Shown one piece after another: positions 26,155-35,151 of a stretch of DNA of 64,000 nt. The DNA is from CAZFHA01 sp964518595 (GTDB lineage Bacteria > Bacillota > Clostridia > Saccharofermentanales > Saccharofermentanaceae). The stretch lies in contig CAZFHA010000008.1 of the NCBI GenBank assembly GCA_964518595.1, positions 57,117-121,116 of the forward strand. Direction: 5' to 3'. The stretch's first letter is position 1; every line of letters starts with the position of its first letter. A program made the position numbers and the translations under genes. The notes under the pieces were generated by a model. That model saw only the letters and a list, made by a program, of their open reading frames with translations, did not search any database and was not told the origin of the DNA.

Positions 26155-27087
26155 ATGGCAGAGGCAGAAAAATTTGCTCTAAAGAGAAAGCGAGGCATTC
26201 GCAGAAAGGCTAGAGCTAGGAATTGGTTTGTCTATACGCTTTATCTGGTTCCTAGTTTAGCTGGGGTGCTTTTATTCTTCTTTGGACCAATGGTTGCTAA
26301 AACCTTGATTCCTTCTTTCCAGAGAAGCCCCATGAGTGAATGGTGGAACCCTGAGGAATATGTTGGCTTCAAGCACTACATAAGTACCTTGACTAACGAT
26401 GCCTTTTTAGATGCCGCCAAAAACACTTTAATATTTTCTGCTTTGGCAGTGCCATTAGCGGTGCTCTTGGCACTGCTCTTGGCGCTGCTTTTAGATGTTA
26501 AGATTCCGGCGCGGAGTTGGTTTCGGAGTGTTTTTCTTAGTCCAATGATGGTGCCGGTTGCCTCGGTGGTGTTGATCTGGCAAGTGGTTTTCAGCCACAA
26601 TGGTGCGCTGAATACGTTTCTAGCTAATTTTGGGGTGGATAAATTAGACTGGATGAAGTCTGATTGGAGTCGGCTGGTAATTCTGCTCTTGTTTTTATGG
26701 AAGAATCTTGGTTACAACATGGTTTTGTTTTTAAGTGCTTTGGGAACTGTCCCGAAGGACTTGTTGGAATCAGCTAGGATGGATGGCGGCAGTGGGATTC
26801 GCTGCTTTTTCAGTATCAAACTGGCTTATCTCTATCCCACAATATTTTTTGTATCGATTATGTCGCTGATTAATTCTTTTAAAGTTTTTCGGGAGGTCTA
26901 TCTCCTAACCGGTGACTACCCTTATGATAGTCTTTACATGCTCCAGCATTTCATGAATAATGCTTTCCGACGTCTTGAATACCAGCAGCTAACTTCGGCT
27001 GCCATAATCATGGCGGTGGCTATGATTATCATTGTGGGGGGACTATTTATTGCCGAGAATCGACTGGGAAAGGATGTGGAAGAGTGA
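26155..27087 (+). CDS. sugar ABC transporter permease (UgpA/MalF type)
   Basis: The 310-residue permease has six membrane helices after a basic N-terminus. Its EAA loop reads ESARMDGGSGIRCFFSIKLAYLYP, the coupling element that contacts an ATPase. It lies 21 bp after the binding lipoprotein and overlaps the next permease start (GTGA). The ATPase is probably a shared MsmX-like protein encoded elsewhere. Confidence 0.92.
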   Translation: MAEAEKFALKRKRGIRRKARARNWFVYTLYLVPSLAGVLLFFFGPMVAKTLIPSFQRSPMSEWWNPEEYVGFKHYISTLTNDAFLDAAKNTLIFSALAVPLAVLLALLLALLLDVKIPARSWFRSVFLSPMMVPVASVVLIWQVVFSHNGALNTFLANFGVDKLDWMKSDWSRLVILLLFLWKNLGYNMVLFLSALGTVPKDLLESARMDGGSGIRCFFSIKLAYLYPTIFFVSIMSLINSFKVFREVYLLTGDYPYDSLYMLQHFMNNAFRRLEYQQLTSAAIIMAVAMIIIVGGLFIAENRLGKDVEE

Positions 27088-27992
27088 TTGGTGCCAGAAC
27101 AACTGTGAAAGAACGAATTCGAACAAGCCTTTTATTCACCATTGCCCTGGGGCTGGCGATAGTGGCTCTCCTCCCGGTGGTACTTACAATCTTGAATGCC
27201 TTTATGTCCACCGTTGAAATAAAAGCAAATTATGGCCGGGTTTTTGACTCTCTCTATAATAGTGGTTTTACCAACGAACCCAAGCCATATTTATCCAGTC
27301 AGGTTATGCTAAAGTTGATTCCGGACATGGCTTCTTTTGAGCAGTTTTCTACCGTGCTTTTCAAAAGCCCTACTTATCTGTTGAAATTTTGGAACTCAAT
27401 GTTTTTAGTTGTACCAATTGTTTTGGGACAATTGATAGTAGGTGCCTTGGCGGCCTATAGCTTTGCCCGTTATCGGAAGAAAAGTCGAGAAGTGTTATTC
27501 TTCTCCTATTTAATTCTGATGCTGATGCCTTTTCAGGTGACTTTAGTACCTAACTATTTTATTGCTGAAAGCTTGGGGCTCTTAGACTCAGCGGCGGCAA
27601 TTATTTTACCCGGTATATTTTTTACTTTCAGTATTTTTCTTTTATCAAAATACATGCGCCAGATTCCTTCTTCTTATATTGAGGCGGCTAAGCTGGATGG
27701 CGCAGGAGAGTGGCAAATTTTTATGAAAATTTGCATTCCCATGTGTAAGAGTGCTCTTTATGCTATTAGTATTTTGCTCTTTATTGATTACTGGAACATG
27801 GTAGAGCAGCCGCTGATTTTGTTAAAATCAGAAGATAAACATCCGTTATCCGTATTTTTGTCCAAGATTAATACCGGTGAAATTGGCATCGCTTTTGCCG
27901 CATCTTTTATCTTCATGATTCCACCCCTATTAATCTTTCTAAATGGTGAACAGTACTTAGTGGAAGGAATTTCTCGCTCTGGTATTAAATAG
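27084..27992 (+). CDS. sugar ABC transporter permease (UgpE/MalG type)
   Basis: The 302-residue permease begins at GTG 27084, overlapping the preceding stop by 4 bp. It has six helices and a large outer loop between helices 1 and 2. The EAA loop is EAAKLDGAGEWQIFMKICIPM. It forms the transport channel with the previous permease. The unusually long first outer loop (about 60 residues) might contact the oversized binding protein; that is conjecture. Confidence 0.92.
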   Translation: MIGARTTVKERIRTSLLFTIALGLAIVALLPVVLTILNAFMSTVEIKANYGRVFDSLYNSGFTNEPKPYLSSQVMLKLIPDMASFEQFSTVLFKSPTYLLKFWNSMFLVVPIVLGQLIVGALAAYSFARYRKKSREVLFFSYLILMLMPFQVTLVPNYFIAESLGLLDSAAAIILPGIFFTFSIFLLSKYMRQIPSSYIEAAKLDGAGEWQIFMKICIPMCKSALYAISILLFIDYWNMVEQPLILLKSEDKHPLSVFLSKINTGEIGIAFAASFIFMIPPLLIFLNGEQYLVEGISRSGIK

Positions 27993-28068
27993 GATCAATG
28001 AGAATGCGAGACATTAATAATTTACATATATTTGGGTATAAATTTGCAGCTGCGCAGGAGGTTTGATC

Positions 28069-29694
28069 ATGGCAGAGGAGACAAAAACAAAATTCAATCG
28101 TAAGTGGGTAATTAAAGCAGGGGTAGCGTTTTTAATTATCATGGCGATTCTAACCTTTTTTTCGAATACAATTATGAACTACTCTTTACCTGAGGTTCGT
28201 TCAGCCTACCCTGGACCAGCTCAAATATCTGCCTCCATTAAGGGCAGCGGTACTATAACCGCTAATAAGCAAGAAAAAATTGTTGCTGCTGGTGAGTGGA
28301 CGATTGCTGAAGTAAAGGTTGCTCTGGGCGATGCCGTAAAAAAAGGTGATGTAATTGCCACTTTGGTAACCGGAAGTGAGGAGAGTCAGGAGCTAAAGGA
28401 TGCCAAGAAAGCTTTAGAGGAGTTGGAAAAGGCGCAAGAAAGAAAACGCTTGGAGAACCAAAAACAAGATAAAGGTAATTACTCCGCTGAGATTGATGCC
28501 ATTAATGCCGCAACGGATAGCCTAAATGAAGCTAACGCTAATTTGGCAAAGGCTCAAAGTAAAGCCGGTGCGATTGATGCGGCTAATGCTGCGGTTAGAA
28601 ATGCCGAGGGAGCCGTGGCCGTGGCGCAAGGGGATGTGAGTCGGGTAGAGACTGATCTGAGTAATTTAATTATAGACCGAGATAGTAAACAAGCTAGTGT
28701 AGATCAGTTGCAGGCTATCTACAACGAGAAAGAGGCCAATGGTGAAGATACCACAAAGGCCAAAGCCCTGCTGGATCAGGCTCAAATCGAGCTTGAGAAT
28801 ATCCAAACTGCTGTAACACAAAAAGAAGAAGAAAAACTCACAGCCCAAGGCAATCTTGACCGAGCCAATGGCGATTTGGAGAGTGCTAATAACCAACTAA
28901 GTGAGGCCAATGCTTTACCAGAATTAAAGGATGCTCAGAAGACAGTGAATGATGCAGACAAATCACTTAAAGCTGCTAACAAAGCCCTGGCTGATCGGAA
29001 AAAAGCTGACGGCATTGACTCGGAATTGGAGCAAATGACCAATGCGGAAGAACGCAAAGCCATTGAGGAAGCGCAGAAGAAGGTTGACGAGTTAACCGCT
29101 GTTCTGGGGCAGTCAGCGGTAACGGCCCCGGAGGACGGAACGATTTCTCTCCTTGATATTACCGCCGGTCAGAAAGTGCCTAAAGATCAGGATATTGCTG
29201 CCATTGATCTGGCACAAGAAAATTATAGAATTACTATTTCCCTACCTGTAGCTCAGGCAAAAGACTTAAAAGTTGGTCAAACCGGTCGGGTAGATCTATA
29301 TATTGAAGATGATACTGCCACAATAACCGCTATTAAGGTCGATCCCAATGACCCAACTAACACAAGAAATGTGACCTTCTCTATTAAAGGCACTTTCTTT
29401 CCCGGGCAGACAGCAACAATTTCTCTCGTTAACCAGACTCGTCAATATGACGCAGTTATACCTAGTAGTGCGATTCACGAAGATTCTGCATCCGGAAAAT
29501 TTGTCTACGCTATGATTCAGCGCAGCAGTCCCTTGGGAACCCGCTATAGTGTGCTAAAAGTTCCGGTTCAGATTTTAGCCACAGATGGAACGAATACGGC
29601 GGTTGAGGCCTCAGACCTGGCAGGTCGGGAAGTTATTACCATGTCTACCAAGCCTCTGGAGGATGGCACTCAAGTACGATTAGCATATTCATAA
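28069..29694 (+). CDS. HlyD/MacA-type efflux adaptor with long coiled coil
   Basis: ATG 28069 is used because CAGGAGG ends at 28061; the in-frame TTG at 28063 is too close. The 541-residue protein has one N-terminal helix, a split lipoyl/barrel-sandwich domain (GSGTITANKQEKIVAAGEWTI and VTAPEDGTISLLDITAGQKV) and a very long Ala/Glu/Lys-rich coiled coil between them (about 100-345). A beta-barrel domain (VAQAKDLKVGQTGRVDLY) follows. In Gram-positive bacteria such adaptors sit outside the membrane on MacB-type transporters. The next gene is a MacB-core protein, which fits. Confidence 0.85.
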   Translation: MAEETKTKFNRKWVIKAGVAFLIIMAILTFFSNTIMNYSLPEVRSAYPGPAQISASIKGSGTITANKQEKIVAAGEWTIAEVKVALGDAVKKGDVIATLVTGSEESQELKDAKKALEELEKAQERKRLENQKQDKGNYSAEIDAINAATDSLNEANANLAKAQSKAGAIDAANAAVRNAEGAVAVAQGDVSRVETDLSNLIIDRDSKQASVDQLQAIYNEKEANGEDTTKAKALLDQAQIELENIQTAVTQKEEEKLTAQGNLDRANGDLESANNQLSEANALPELKDAQKTVNDADKSLKAANKALADRKKADGIDSELEQMTNAEERKAIEEAQKKVDELTAVLGQSAVTAPEDGTISLLDITAGQKVPKDQDIAAIDLAQENYRITISLPVAQAKDLKVGQTGRVDLYIEDDTATITAIKVDPNDPTNTRNVTFSIKGTFFPGQTATISLVNQTRQYDAVIPSSAIHEDSASGKFVYAMIQRSSPLGTRYSVLKVPVQILATDGTNTAVEASDLAGREVITMSTKPLEDGTQVRLAYS

Positions 29695-29707
29695 AGGAGG
29701 CCTAGCG

Positions 29708-30919
29708 GTGGACAGTATTAGACAAAAAATAGTTCAAAAACTTAAAGCCACAGGTTCTGCTTTTTATAAGGGGCTAAAGCGACTGTTTTTTATTCTGCCT
29801 TTTGTTCTTCTCCTTTGCGGTGTTGTTCTTTGCCTTGGAGCGGCTATCGTAAAAAATCAGATTGCCCAAGGTCAAAGCTCCCAAAGTGCGGCTCAGCGCT
29901 GGGGAAGTGGTAGTGGTCGAAGTTTTGTTCAAATAAGTCTTTTTGGTCGTGGCCAGGGACAGGCAGGGAATCTGCCGCCTTTGGTGTTGGATAGTTCCTT
30001 AAGCCTGCAAGTGAGTGATATTAAAGGCATTCGCGAGAAGCTTGAGGAGGCGATTCAAGCGGCTGCGGAGCTTGACGCCGAAAAGCGGGGCGTAGATTAT
30101 GAAGAAGAAGCCACTACTGAGGAAGGCAAACGCCTTTGGGTTGATGCCTACTCCAGCGAAGGCAAATTTAGTTTGCAAAAAGATGCTAAAGATGGTGTAG
30201 TTGCCACCCAAGCAGAGGCTGTGCTTACAGGATTTTCCGGTGATTTTTCCCTGATTCATCCGATGATACTGGTAGATGGTAGTTTCATTTCTGAAGATGA
30301 TCTGGATCATCAGCGGATTGTACTCGATGAAGGTCTGGCTTGGCAGCTTTTTGGCTCTAACCAAGTTAGCGGTCAAAGCCTTAAGATAGGTAGCCGCGAT
30401 TATACCGTTGCCGGAGTGGTCAGAACTGGGCAAAGCCAAAGTGATCAAAGAAGTTATGGTGATTTGCCACGAGGCTACATTCTCTTTTCAGAACTTGTTG
30501 CCTTGAGTAAACCTGAACCAGATACAAATGTGACTAGCCCGGCCCCCAGTTCGCAGGGGGAACTGGCAATCCTTTGTTATGAAGTTATTCTGCCTGAACC
30601 TTTAAAGGGGATTGGGGAGCAGAATGTAATTAGCGCTGTAACAGGCGTAGGAAAAAAAGACAGTGATTTTATTTTAGTTGAGAACAGTGGTCGATTTGGC
30701 TTTTTAGCTTTGTACAATACTTTATTTCCTATAGGGGAAACTAAAATAAGTCAAAGTGGTTTTCAATTTCCGTTTTGGGAATTATCGGCGCAATTGGCGG
30801 AGCAATCAATGCTCTTTTGGTGGAATCTTATGGGGATTGGTTTATTAACTATTGCACTTTCATCTTTGGCAGTCTACTCTTCTATACGCTGGCGGAGGGC
30901 TGGTGGTGGAAAATCTTGA
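29708..30919 (+). CDS. MacB-core-like membrane protein without an FtsX bundle
   Basis: The 403-residue protein starts at GTG 29708 after AAAGGAGG. It has an N-terminal helix (about 24-48) and then an extracytosolic domain with the MacB_PCD pattern (VDGSFISEDDLDHQRIVLDEGLAWQLFGS, SLKIGSRDYTVAGVVR). There is only one C-terminal helix before RWRRAGGGKS. A normal MacB permease has three C-terminal FtsX helices; two are missing here and there is no ATPase. It may be a reduced partner of the upstream HlyD-type adaptor or a truncated derivative. The stop overlaps the likely apbE start (TTGA). Confidence 0.6.
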   Translation: MDSIRQKIVQKLKATGSAFYKGLKRLFFILPFVLLLCGVVLCLGAAIVKNQIAQGQSSQSAAQRWGSGSGRSFVQISLFGRGQGQAGNLPPLVLDSSLSLQVSDIKGIREKLEEAIQAAAELDAEKRGVDYEEEATTEEGKRLWVDAYSSEGKFSLQKDAKDGVVATQAEAVLTGFSGDFSLIHPMILVDGSFISEDDLDHQRIVLDEGLAWQLFGSNQVSGQSLKIGSRDYTVAGVVRTGQSQSDQRSYGDLPRGYILFSELVALSKPEPDTNVTSPAPSSQGELAILCYEVILPEPLKGIGEQNVISAVTGVGKKDSDFILVENSGRFGFLALYNTLFPIGETKISQSGFQFPFWELSAQLAEQSMLFWWNLMGIGLLTIALSSLAVYSSIRWRRAGGGKS

Positions 30920-32028
30920 ATAGGGTGACTGGGAAACGAGATACATTTACAGCAGAGAAATTACTGCGGAGGCTGAGCTTATTATGGGGGCTCAGCTTTT
31001 GCCTTTTCTTCTTAGGCTCCTGCCTTGATGTGCCTACCCAAACCTCAGGTGCAACTTCCACCAGCTCTTCTCAGAGCAGCTCCGTTGATTTTTTGGCTAT
31101 GGATACCTATATGATGGTAACCGTTTATGGCAGTGAGGCAGATCAGGCAACAAAGGCTGTTGAAGCTTTAATTTATGAACTTGAGAATACTCTGGCCAGA
31201 GAGCGGGCTGATAGTGAAATTAGCCAAATTAATCGGCAGGCGGGTCTATCCTCAGTGCCTGTTTCGGAAGAGACTTTTGCCCTTATCCAGAAGGCTTTAG
31301 AGATATCTGCTGCCACAGAGGGGGCTTTTGACATTACCATTGCTCCGCTAATGGATTTGTGGGGATTTTCTAGTGGCGATTTTAGGGTGCCGACAGAGAG
31401 TGAAATCGCTGCTGTCTTGCCTTTAGTAGGCTGGGAAAAGGTAAAGCTTGACCCAGAATCCCGGGGCGTTTTTTTGCCTTTGCCAGGTATGGAATTAGAT
31501 TTGGGTGGGATTGGTAAAGGCTATGCCTCTGATCGGGCTCAGGAAGAACTGGCTAATTTTACCCTTTCAGGTGCCAGCTTATCCTTAGGAGGGAATGCGG
31601 CTACTTGGGGACAAAAACCTGATGGTAGTCCTTGGCGCATAGCCATATCCGATCCAAATTCTGCCGCTGATTATTTAGGTATTCTGGAAGCGCAAGACAC
31701 TTCGGTGATAACTTCCGGAAGTTACGAGCGCTTTTTTGAGCAAAATGGGCATAAATACAGTCATATCATGGTACCAAGTCAAGGTGTTCCCGTGGAGAAT
31801 GATTTACTCTCCGTCTCAATTGTCAGACCTGAAGGGATTTGGGGAGATGCCTTATCGACGGCACTATTTGTTATGGGAAAAGACTCTGCTATTCGTTTTT
31901 GGAAAAAGTATCAGGACTTCTCCATGGTTTTAGTGACGAAGGATAATACGGTTTGGCTTACACCGGATTTAAAAAGTACTTTCACCTTGTCTAATCAGAA
32001 TTATGAATTGGTATTTATAGACGAATAA
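30916..32028 (+). CDS. apbE: ApbE-type FMN transferase, lipoprotein
   Basis: The frame is open further upstream, but TTG 30916 (coupled to the previous stop by TTGA) or GTG 30925 gives a correct lipoprotein signal with lipobox FLGSC. Earlier starts would place a false membrane segment inside the previous gene. ApbE motifs are clear: SVDFLAMDTYMMVTVYG, AFDITIAPLMDLWGF, MELDLGGIGKGYASDRA, SLSLGGNAATWG and GDALSTALFVMG for Mg-FAD binding. It moves FMN from FAD onto Thr/Ser in FMN_bind domains outside the membrane. The only such substrate in the window is the polyferredoxin at 5.8-7.2 kb. Confidence 0.9.
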   Translation: MNRVTGKRDTFTAEKLLRRLSLLWGLSFCLFFLGSCLDVPTQTSGATSTSSSQSSSVDFLAMDTYMMVTVYGSEADQATKAVEALIYELENTLARERADSEISQINRQAGLSSVPVSEETFALIQKALEISAATEGAFDITIAPLMDLWGFSSGDFRVPTESEIAAVLPLVGWEKVKLDPESRGVFLPLPGMELDLGGIGKGYASDRAQEELANFTLSGASLSLGGNAATWGQKPDGSPWRIAISDPNSAADYLGILEAQDTSVITSGSYERFFEQNGHKYSHIMVPSQGVPVENDLLSVSIVRPEGIWGDALSTALFVMGKDSAIRFWKKYQDFSMVLVTKDNTVWLTPDLKSTFTLSNQNYELVFIDE

Positions 32029-32044
32029 TTATTTTTATGCTTTC

Positions 32045-32053
32045 TGTTATAAT
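32045..32053 (+). promoter_or_regulatory. extended -10 promoter element
   Basis: TGTTATAAT matches the extended -10 consensus TG-n-TATAAT, lies 19 bp before the earliest start of the NusG-II gene, and has no clear -35. It would let that gene be expressed separately from apbE. Confidence 0.4.
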
Positions 32054-32071
32054 ATCACTTAGAGTTTAAAG

Positions 32072-32626
32072 GTGTATTTTATTGTGCCGGAAAGGTTTTT
32101 CTTCTCCGGTAAATGGAGATCGGTGAGGATTAACAAGGATTTGAGCAGACAGAAGGTGCAACTATCGGGTAATCCTCTGGGGTCGGAGGGCAATCAAAAG
32201 GAAAGTTCTTATCCAAGGACTTCCCGCAGGATTGATAGCTTTCGCCGTAATGATCTGTGGCTTATTTTAGCTATCCTTATCATTGCTGGAGCCGTGGCTT
32301 TAGGCTTAGTCCTTAAGCCAGAAGTAGAGGATAATACTTTGCGTGCCAGCCTACTTGTACAGGGCGTAGAAGTATGGGCAGCAGATTTACGTGGGCTTAA
32401 AGAACCGATTACCTATACGCTGCAAACAGCAGATGGGGAATTAACTGTTGAGGCAGACTCTCAGGGGGCGGCAATTATATATTCCACCTGCCAAGATCAG
32501 GTCTGCGTGCATCAAGGCAAGATAACCGAGGTAAATCAGGCGGCTGTTTGCCTTCCCCTCAAGAGTGTACTACGATTAGAGGGTGAAACGGTAGGGATTA
32601 ACCAACCGGATGTAGTTTCAAGATAA
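32072..32626 (+). CDS. NusG domain II membrane protein (EetA-like)
   Basis: The start is uncertain: GTG codons at 32072, 32084 and 32123 are all possible, the last with TGGAGA upstream. A basic N-terminus leads to one membrane helix (LWLILAILIIAGAVALGLVL). An outer NusG-II domain follows, with the motif CQDQVCVHQGKI and a conserved VCLP near the end. Small membrane proteins with this domain occur next to apbE and Gx-family genes in Bacillota and are associated with flavin-based extracellular electron transfer. That association is family knowledge; the role in this organism is inferred. Confidence 0.82.
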   Translation: MYFIVPERFFFSGKWRSVRINKDLSRQKVQLSGNPLGSEGNQKESSYPRTSRRIDSFRRNDLWLILAILIIAGAVALGLVLKPEVEDNTLRASLLVQGVEVWAADLRGLKEPITYTLQTADGELTVEADSQGAAIIYSTCQDQVCVHQGKITEVNQAAVCLPLKSVLRLEGETVGINQPDVVSR

Positions 32627-32715
32627 TTGGTAGAGTTAGGCGTATGACTTACAGCCAAAGACAACTGGGTTTATCCGTGACCAACCGGGTTTAGCGGATA
32701 GTAGGAGGAGAGTAG

Positions 32716-33243
32716 ATGAAGTGGTCGGTCTATACCATGAGCCGTTGGGCCATTTTGTTGGCTCTTGCATTAGTGTTAGGCCTGGTTGAAAACATACTCA
32801 TGCCGGAGGGCTTATTTTTGCTGCCGGGGATTAAGCTGGGGCTTTCTAACATTGCTATTTTGCTGGGCCTTTGCCTCTTCGGTTTTCGCAGCACTCTTGC
32901 TTTGGCACTTTTACGGCTGGTGATTATACTACTGTTTGGTGGCAATACCATAGCCTTTTTACTGGCGTTGGCTGGAGGCATAACCTCCCTGCTATTTATG
33001 TACGGATTACAGCGGAGTCGACTGTTTTCCCTCTTCGGTATGAGTGTTGCTGGAGCCTTTGGACACACTTTGGCTCAACTGCTGGTGGCGAGCCTAGTAA
33101 CCGGTTCTTGGGCTCTGCTATATTATTTACCCTTTCTTATGATTCTTTCGATTCTTACCGGTCTTGCTATTGGTGGATTAACCATACCGATCTATCGGGC
33201 TACTACAGTGGCAAACAGAAAGGGTAAAGTATATGACAGATAA
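32716..33243 (+). CDS. Gx / heptaprenyl-diphosphate-synthase-component-I-like membrane protein (EetB-like)
   Basis: The 175-residue protein has five to six helices. Its N-terminal LVLGLVENILMPEGLFLLPGIKLGLSNI pattern, including the PGIKLGLSNI core, marks the Hpre_diP_synt_I/Gx transporter family. AGGAGGAG precedes the ATG. It follows apbE and the NusG-II gene, an arrangement associated with flavin-based electron transfer and quinone-lipid supply. It overlaps the next gene by 11 bp. Confidence 0.85.
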   Translation: MKWSVYTMSRWAILLALALVLGLVENILMPEGLFLLPGIKLGLSNIAILLGLCLFGFRSTLALALLRLVIILLFGGNTIAFLLALAGGITSLLFMYGLQRSRLFSLFGMSVAGAFGHTLAQLLVASLVTGSWALLYYLPFLMILSILTGLAIGGLTIPIYRATTVANRKGKVYDR

Positions 33244-34159
33244 AAAATCTCGGATATTAGCAAAGTCGGCTTTGTTTGCGGCCACGATTATCTGGGGCGG
33301 ATCTTTTGTGGTTCTAAAGAACGCTATTGATGCTTTGCCGCCTTTTTTTGTGTTGGCACTACGAGGAAGTATTGCTAGTGTGGTGCTTTTGCTTATTTTC
33401 TGGCGTCGGCTTCGAAAGATTAATCCCCAGTATTTGTGGCAAAGTGCAGTTATGGGGACAATTCTATTTGTGGCGTACGGTTTCCAGACCCAAGGTCTTG
33501 TAGGCACGACTCCGGGTAAAAATGCTTTTTTGACCTCGGTTTACTGTATTCTTGTACCATTTTTTTATTGGGCCTTTACCAAAATAAAACCGGATCGCTA
33601 TAATATTCTGGCAGCGATTTTTTGTATCATAGGAATTGGATTTGTATCTCTTCAGGGCGACTTGGCCGAAACCGGTAGTTTGATTGCTATGGGAGACTTA
33701 CTTACCTTAATTAGCGGAATTTTTTATGCGCTGCACATCATTTCTATCGCCGGTTTTTCACGAAAAAAAGATGTTATTTTGCTGACCACCTTACAATTTG
33801 TAGTGTTTAGCATCTGGGCTTGGGGGAGCAGTTTAATCTTTGAAGTTCAACCGCAAAGGATTGGACAACAGGAATGGTGGGGACTACTGTATTTAGGTGT
33901 TTTTGCTACAGCTATTGCGCTACTGCTTCAAAGCCTCGGCCAAAAGTACACCCCTGCATCCCAGACGGCCATCATTCTTTCTTTAGAAGGTCTTTTTGGA
34001 GTAGCTTTCTCAATTTTGTTTTTTGGCGAAGAAATTACGGTTCGGCTGTTCATTGGTTTTAGCCTGATTTTTATCGCCGTATTCATTTCGGAAACAAAAC
34101 TTAGCTTTCTTTCCGGAAAAGGCAAGGGCGTGGAAGACAGCATAAACAAAAGTCCTTGA
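33233..34159 (+). CDS. EamA/DMT-family transporter
   Basis: The 308-residue protein has ten predicted helices in two EamA repeats (first about 12-145, second about 155-290). Each has the family's aromatic-Gly pattern (AATIIWGGSFVVLKNAI; SLEGLFGVAFSILFFGEEIT). It likely exports or imports a small metabolite across the membrane. The substrate cannot be told. It overlaps the Gx gene and may be co-transcribed with it. Confidence 0.88.
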   Translation: MTDKKSRILAKSALFAATIIWGGSFVVLKNAIDALPPFFVLALRGSIASVVLLLIFWRRLRKINPQYLWQSAVMGTILFVAYGFQTQGLVGTTPGKNAFLTSVYCILVPFFYWAFTKIKPDRYNILAAIFCIIGIGFVSLQGDLAETGSLIAMGDLLTLISGIFYALHIISIAGFSRKKDVILLTTLQFVVFSIWAWGSSLIFEVQPQRIGQQEWWGLLYLGVFATAIALLLQSLGQKYTPASQTAIILSLEGLFGVAFSILFFGEEITVRLFIGFSLIFIAVFISETKLSFLSGKGKGVEDSINKSP

Positions 34160-34220
34160 CAGGAAGATGATATAACCGATACTGTTACAAGTAGATTTTG
34201 CTTCTCCGGAGGATAGTAGT

Positions 34221-35027
34221 GTGAGACAACCCAATAACCCTTTTTGGCCGCAAAAGAGCCTTTTGCATCCGGTTCCGCCCAGAGAACCTTATATTCCTGT
34301 TCGTCCCCGGCGCATTAGCTTAACCAGAGAGGAGCAGCGCTTGGTAGATGAGGGTGTGGAGGAGCGGTTTGCCATTCCGCTTATGCTTTTGATGGAGCAT
34401 GCCGGTCTGGCTGTGGCTGATACTTGTGGTATGGTGGCGGCTGCCAAAACAACTCCCATACATATTTTTGCCGGGAAAGGCAACAATGGTGGTGACGCCT
34501 ATGTTTGTGCCCGAATTATGCATAGTCGGGGTTATCCGGTTTTGCTCTGGGATTGCTTTCCAGGCTATGCTCACACCGGCCTTCCCAAGGTGATGCGAGA
34601 TAGTGCCAGAGCTATAGGTGTAAAAATGCGCCCAGCGGAGGAGTTTACCCCGGAAGCTTTGCAGGGTGGGATTTCACGTATGATTGATGATAAGATGGCC
34701 GCCATGCCCTGTGTCATTATTGACGGAGTTGTGGGAACCGGCTACGAATATAGTCGTCCCTTGCCAGCCTATATTAGAAGCATTACTGGGCGGATTGAAA
34801 AGGCCAGATTACGAGGAGCTAGGGTGGTTTCCATTGATATCCCCACAGGAATTGATGCCAATACGGGGCTGGCTGATCCGGCAGCGGTTACCGCTGATGG
34901 TACGGTAACCTTTATTCTGCCTAAGGTGGGTCTTCTCAAGAGCCCCGGTAAAGAACATGCCGGACATATTCAAATAAGTTCAATTGGTTTGCCACCTAAT
35001 ATTGCCGATCTGGTTTTAGATCGATAA
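34221..35027 (+). CDS. nnrE: NAD(P)H-hydrate epimerase (YjeF N-domain)
   Basis: The 268-residue protein begins at GTG 34221 after CCGGAGGA. A Pro-rich N-terminal tail of about 30 residues precedes a YjeF_N domain with the GKGNNGGDAYVCARIM loop, VIIDGVVGTG and the SIDIPTGIDANTG motif. It epimerises damaged (R)-NAD(P)HX to the S form for repair. The dehydratase half (NnrD), often fused, is absent, so it would have to be encoded elsewhere. Confidence 0.88.
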   Translation: MRQPNNPFWPQKSLLHPVPPREPYIPVRPRRISLTREEQRLVDEGVEERFAIPLMLLMEHAGLAVADTCGMVAAAKTTPIHIFAGKGNNGGDAYVCARIMHSRGYPVLLWDCFPGYAHTGLPKVMRDSARAIGVKMRPAEEFTPEALQGGISRMIDDKMAAMPCVIIDGVVGTGYEYSRPLPAYIRSITGRIEKARLRGARVVSIDIPTGIDANTGLADPAAVTADGTVTFILPKVGLLKSPGKEHAGHIQISSIGLPPNIADLVLDR

Positions 35028-35030
35028 AGT

Positions 35031-35051
35031 AGCCTTGCTAGCAAGGGTTTT
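35031..35051 (+). terminator. small candidate terminator after nnrE
   Basis: CCTTG and CAAGG around CTAG (35033-35046) are followed by GTTTTC. The stem is short, so this is a weak call. Confidence 0.35.
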
Positions 35052-35151
35052 CAGCTTTGTAGCCTTTGAGCCGCTGTCCAATTGGTAGTAACAGTGATAG
35101 AATAAATATAGATTACGTCCTTACTATGAATGAACCAAAGGAGATAAGAGG

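Noticed and set aside
30775..30915. A 47-residue membrane N-terminus for ApbE
   Set aside because: It is the shifted frame of the preceding gene; starting at TTG 30916 gives a proper lipoprotein signal.
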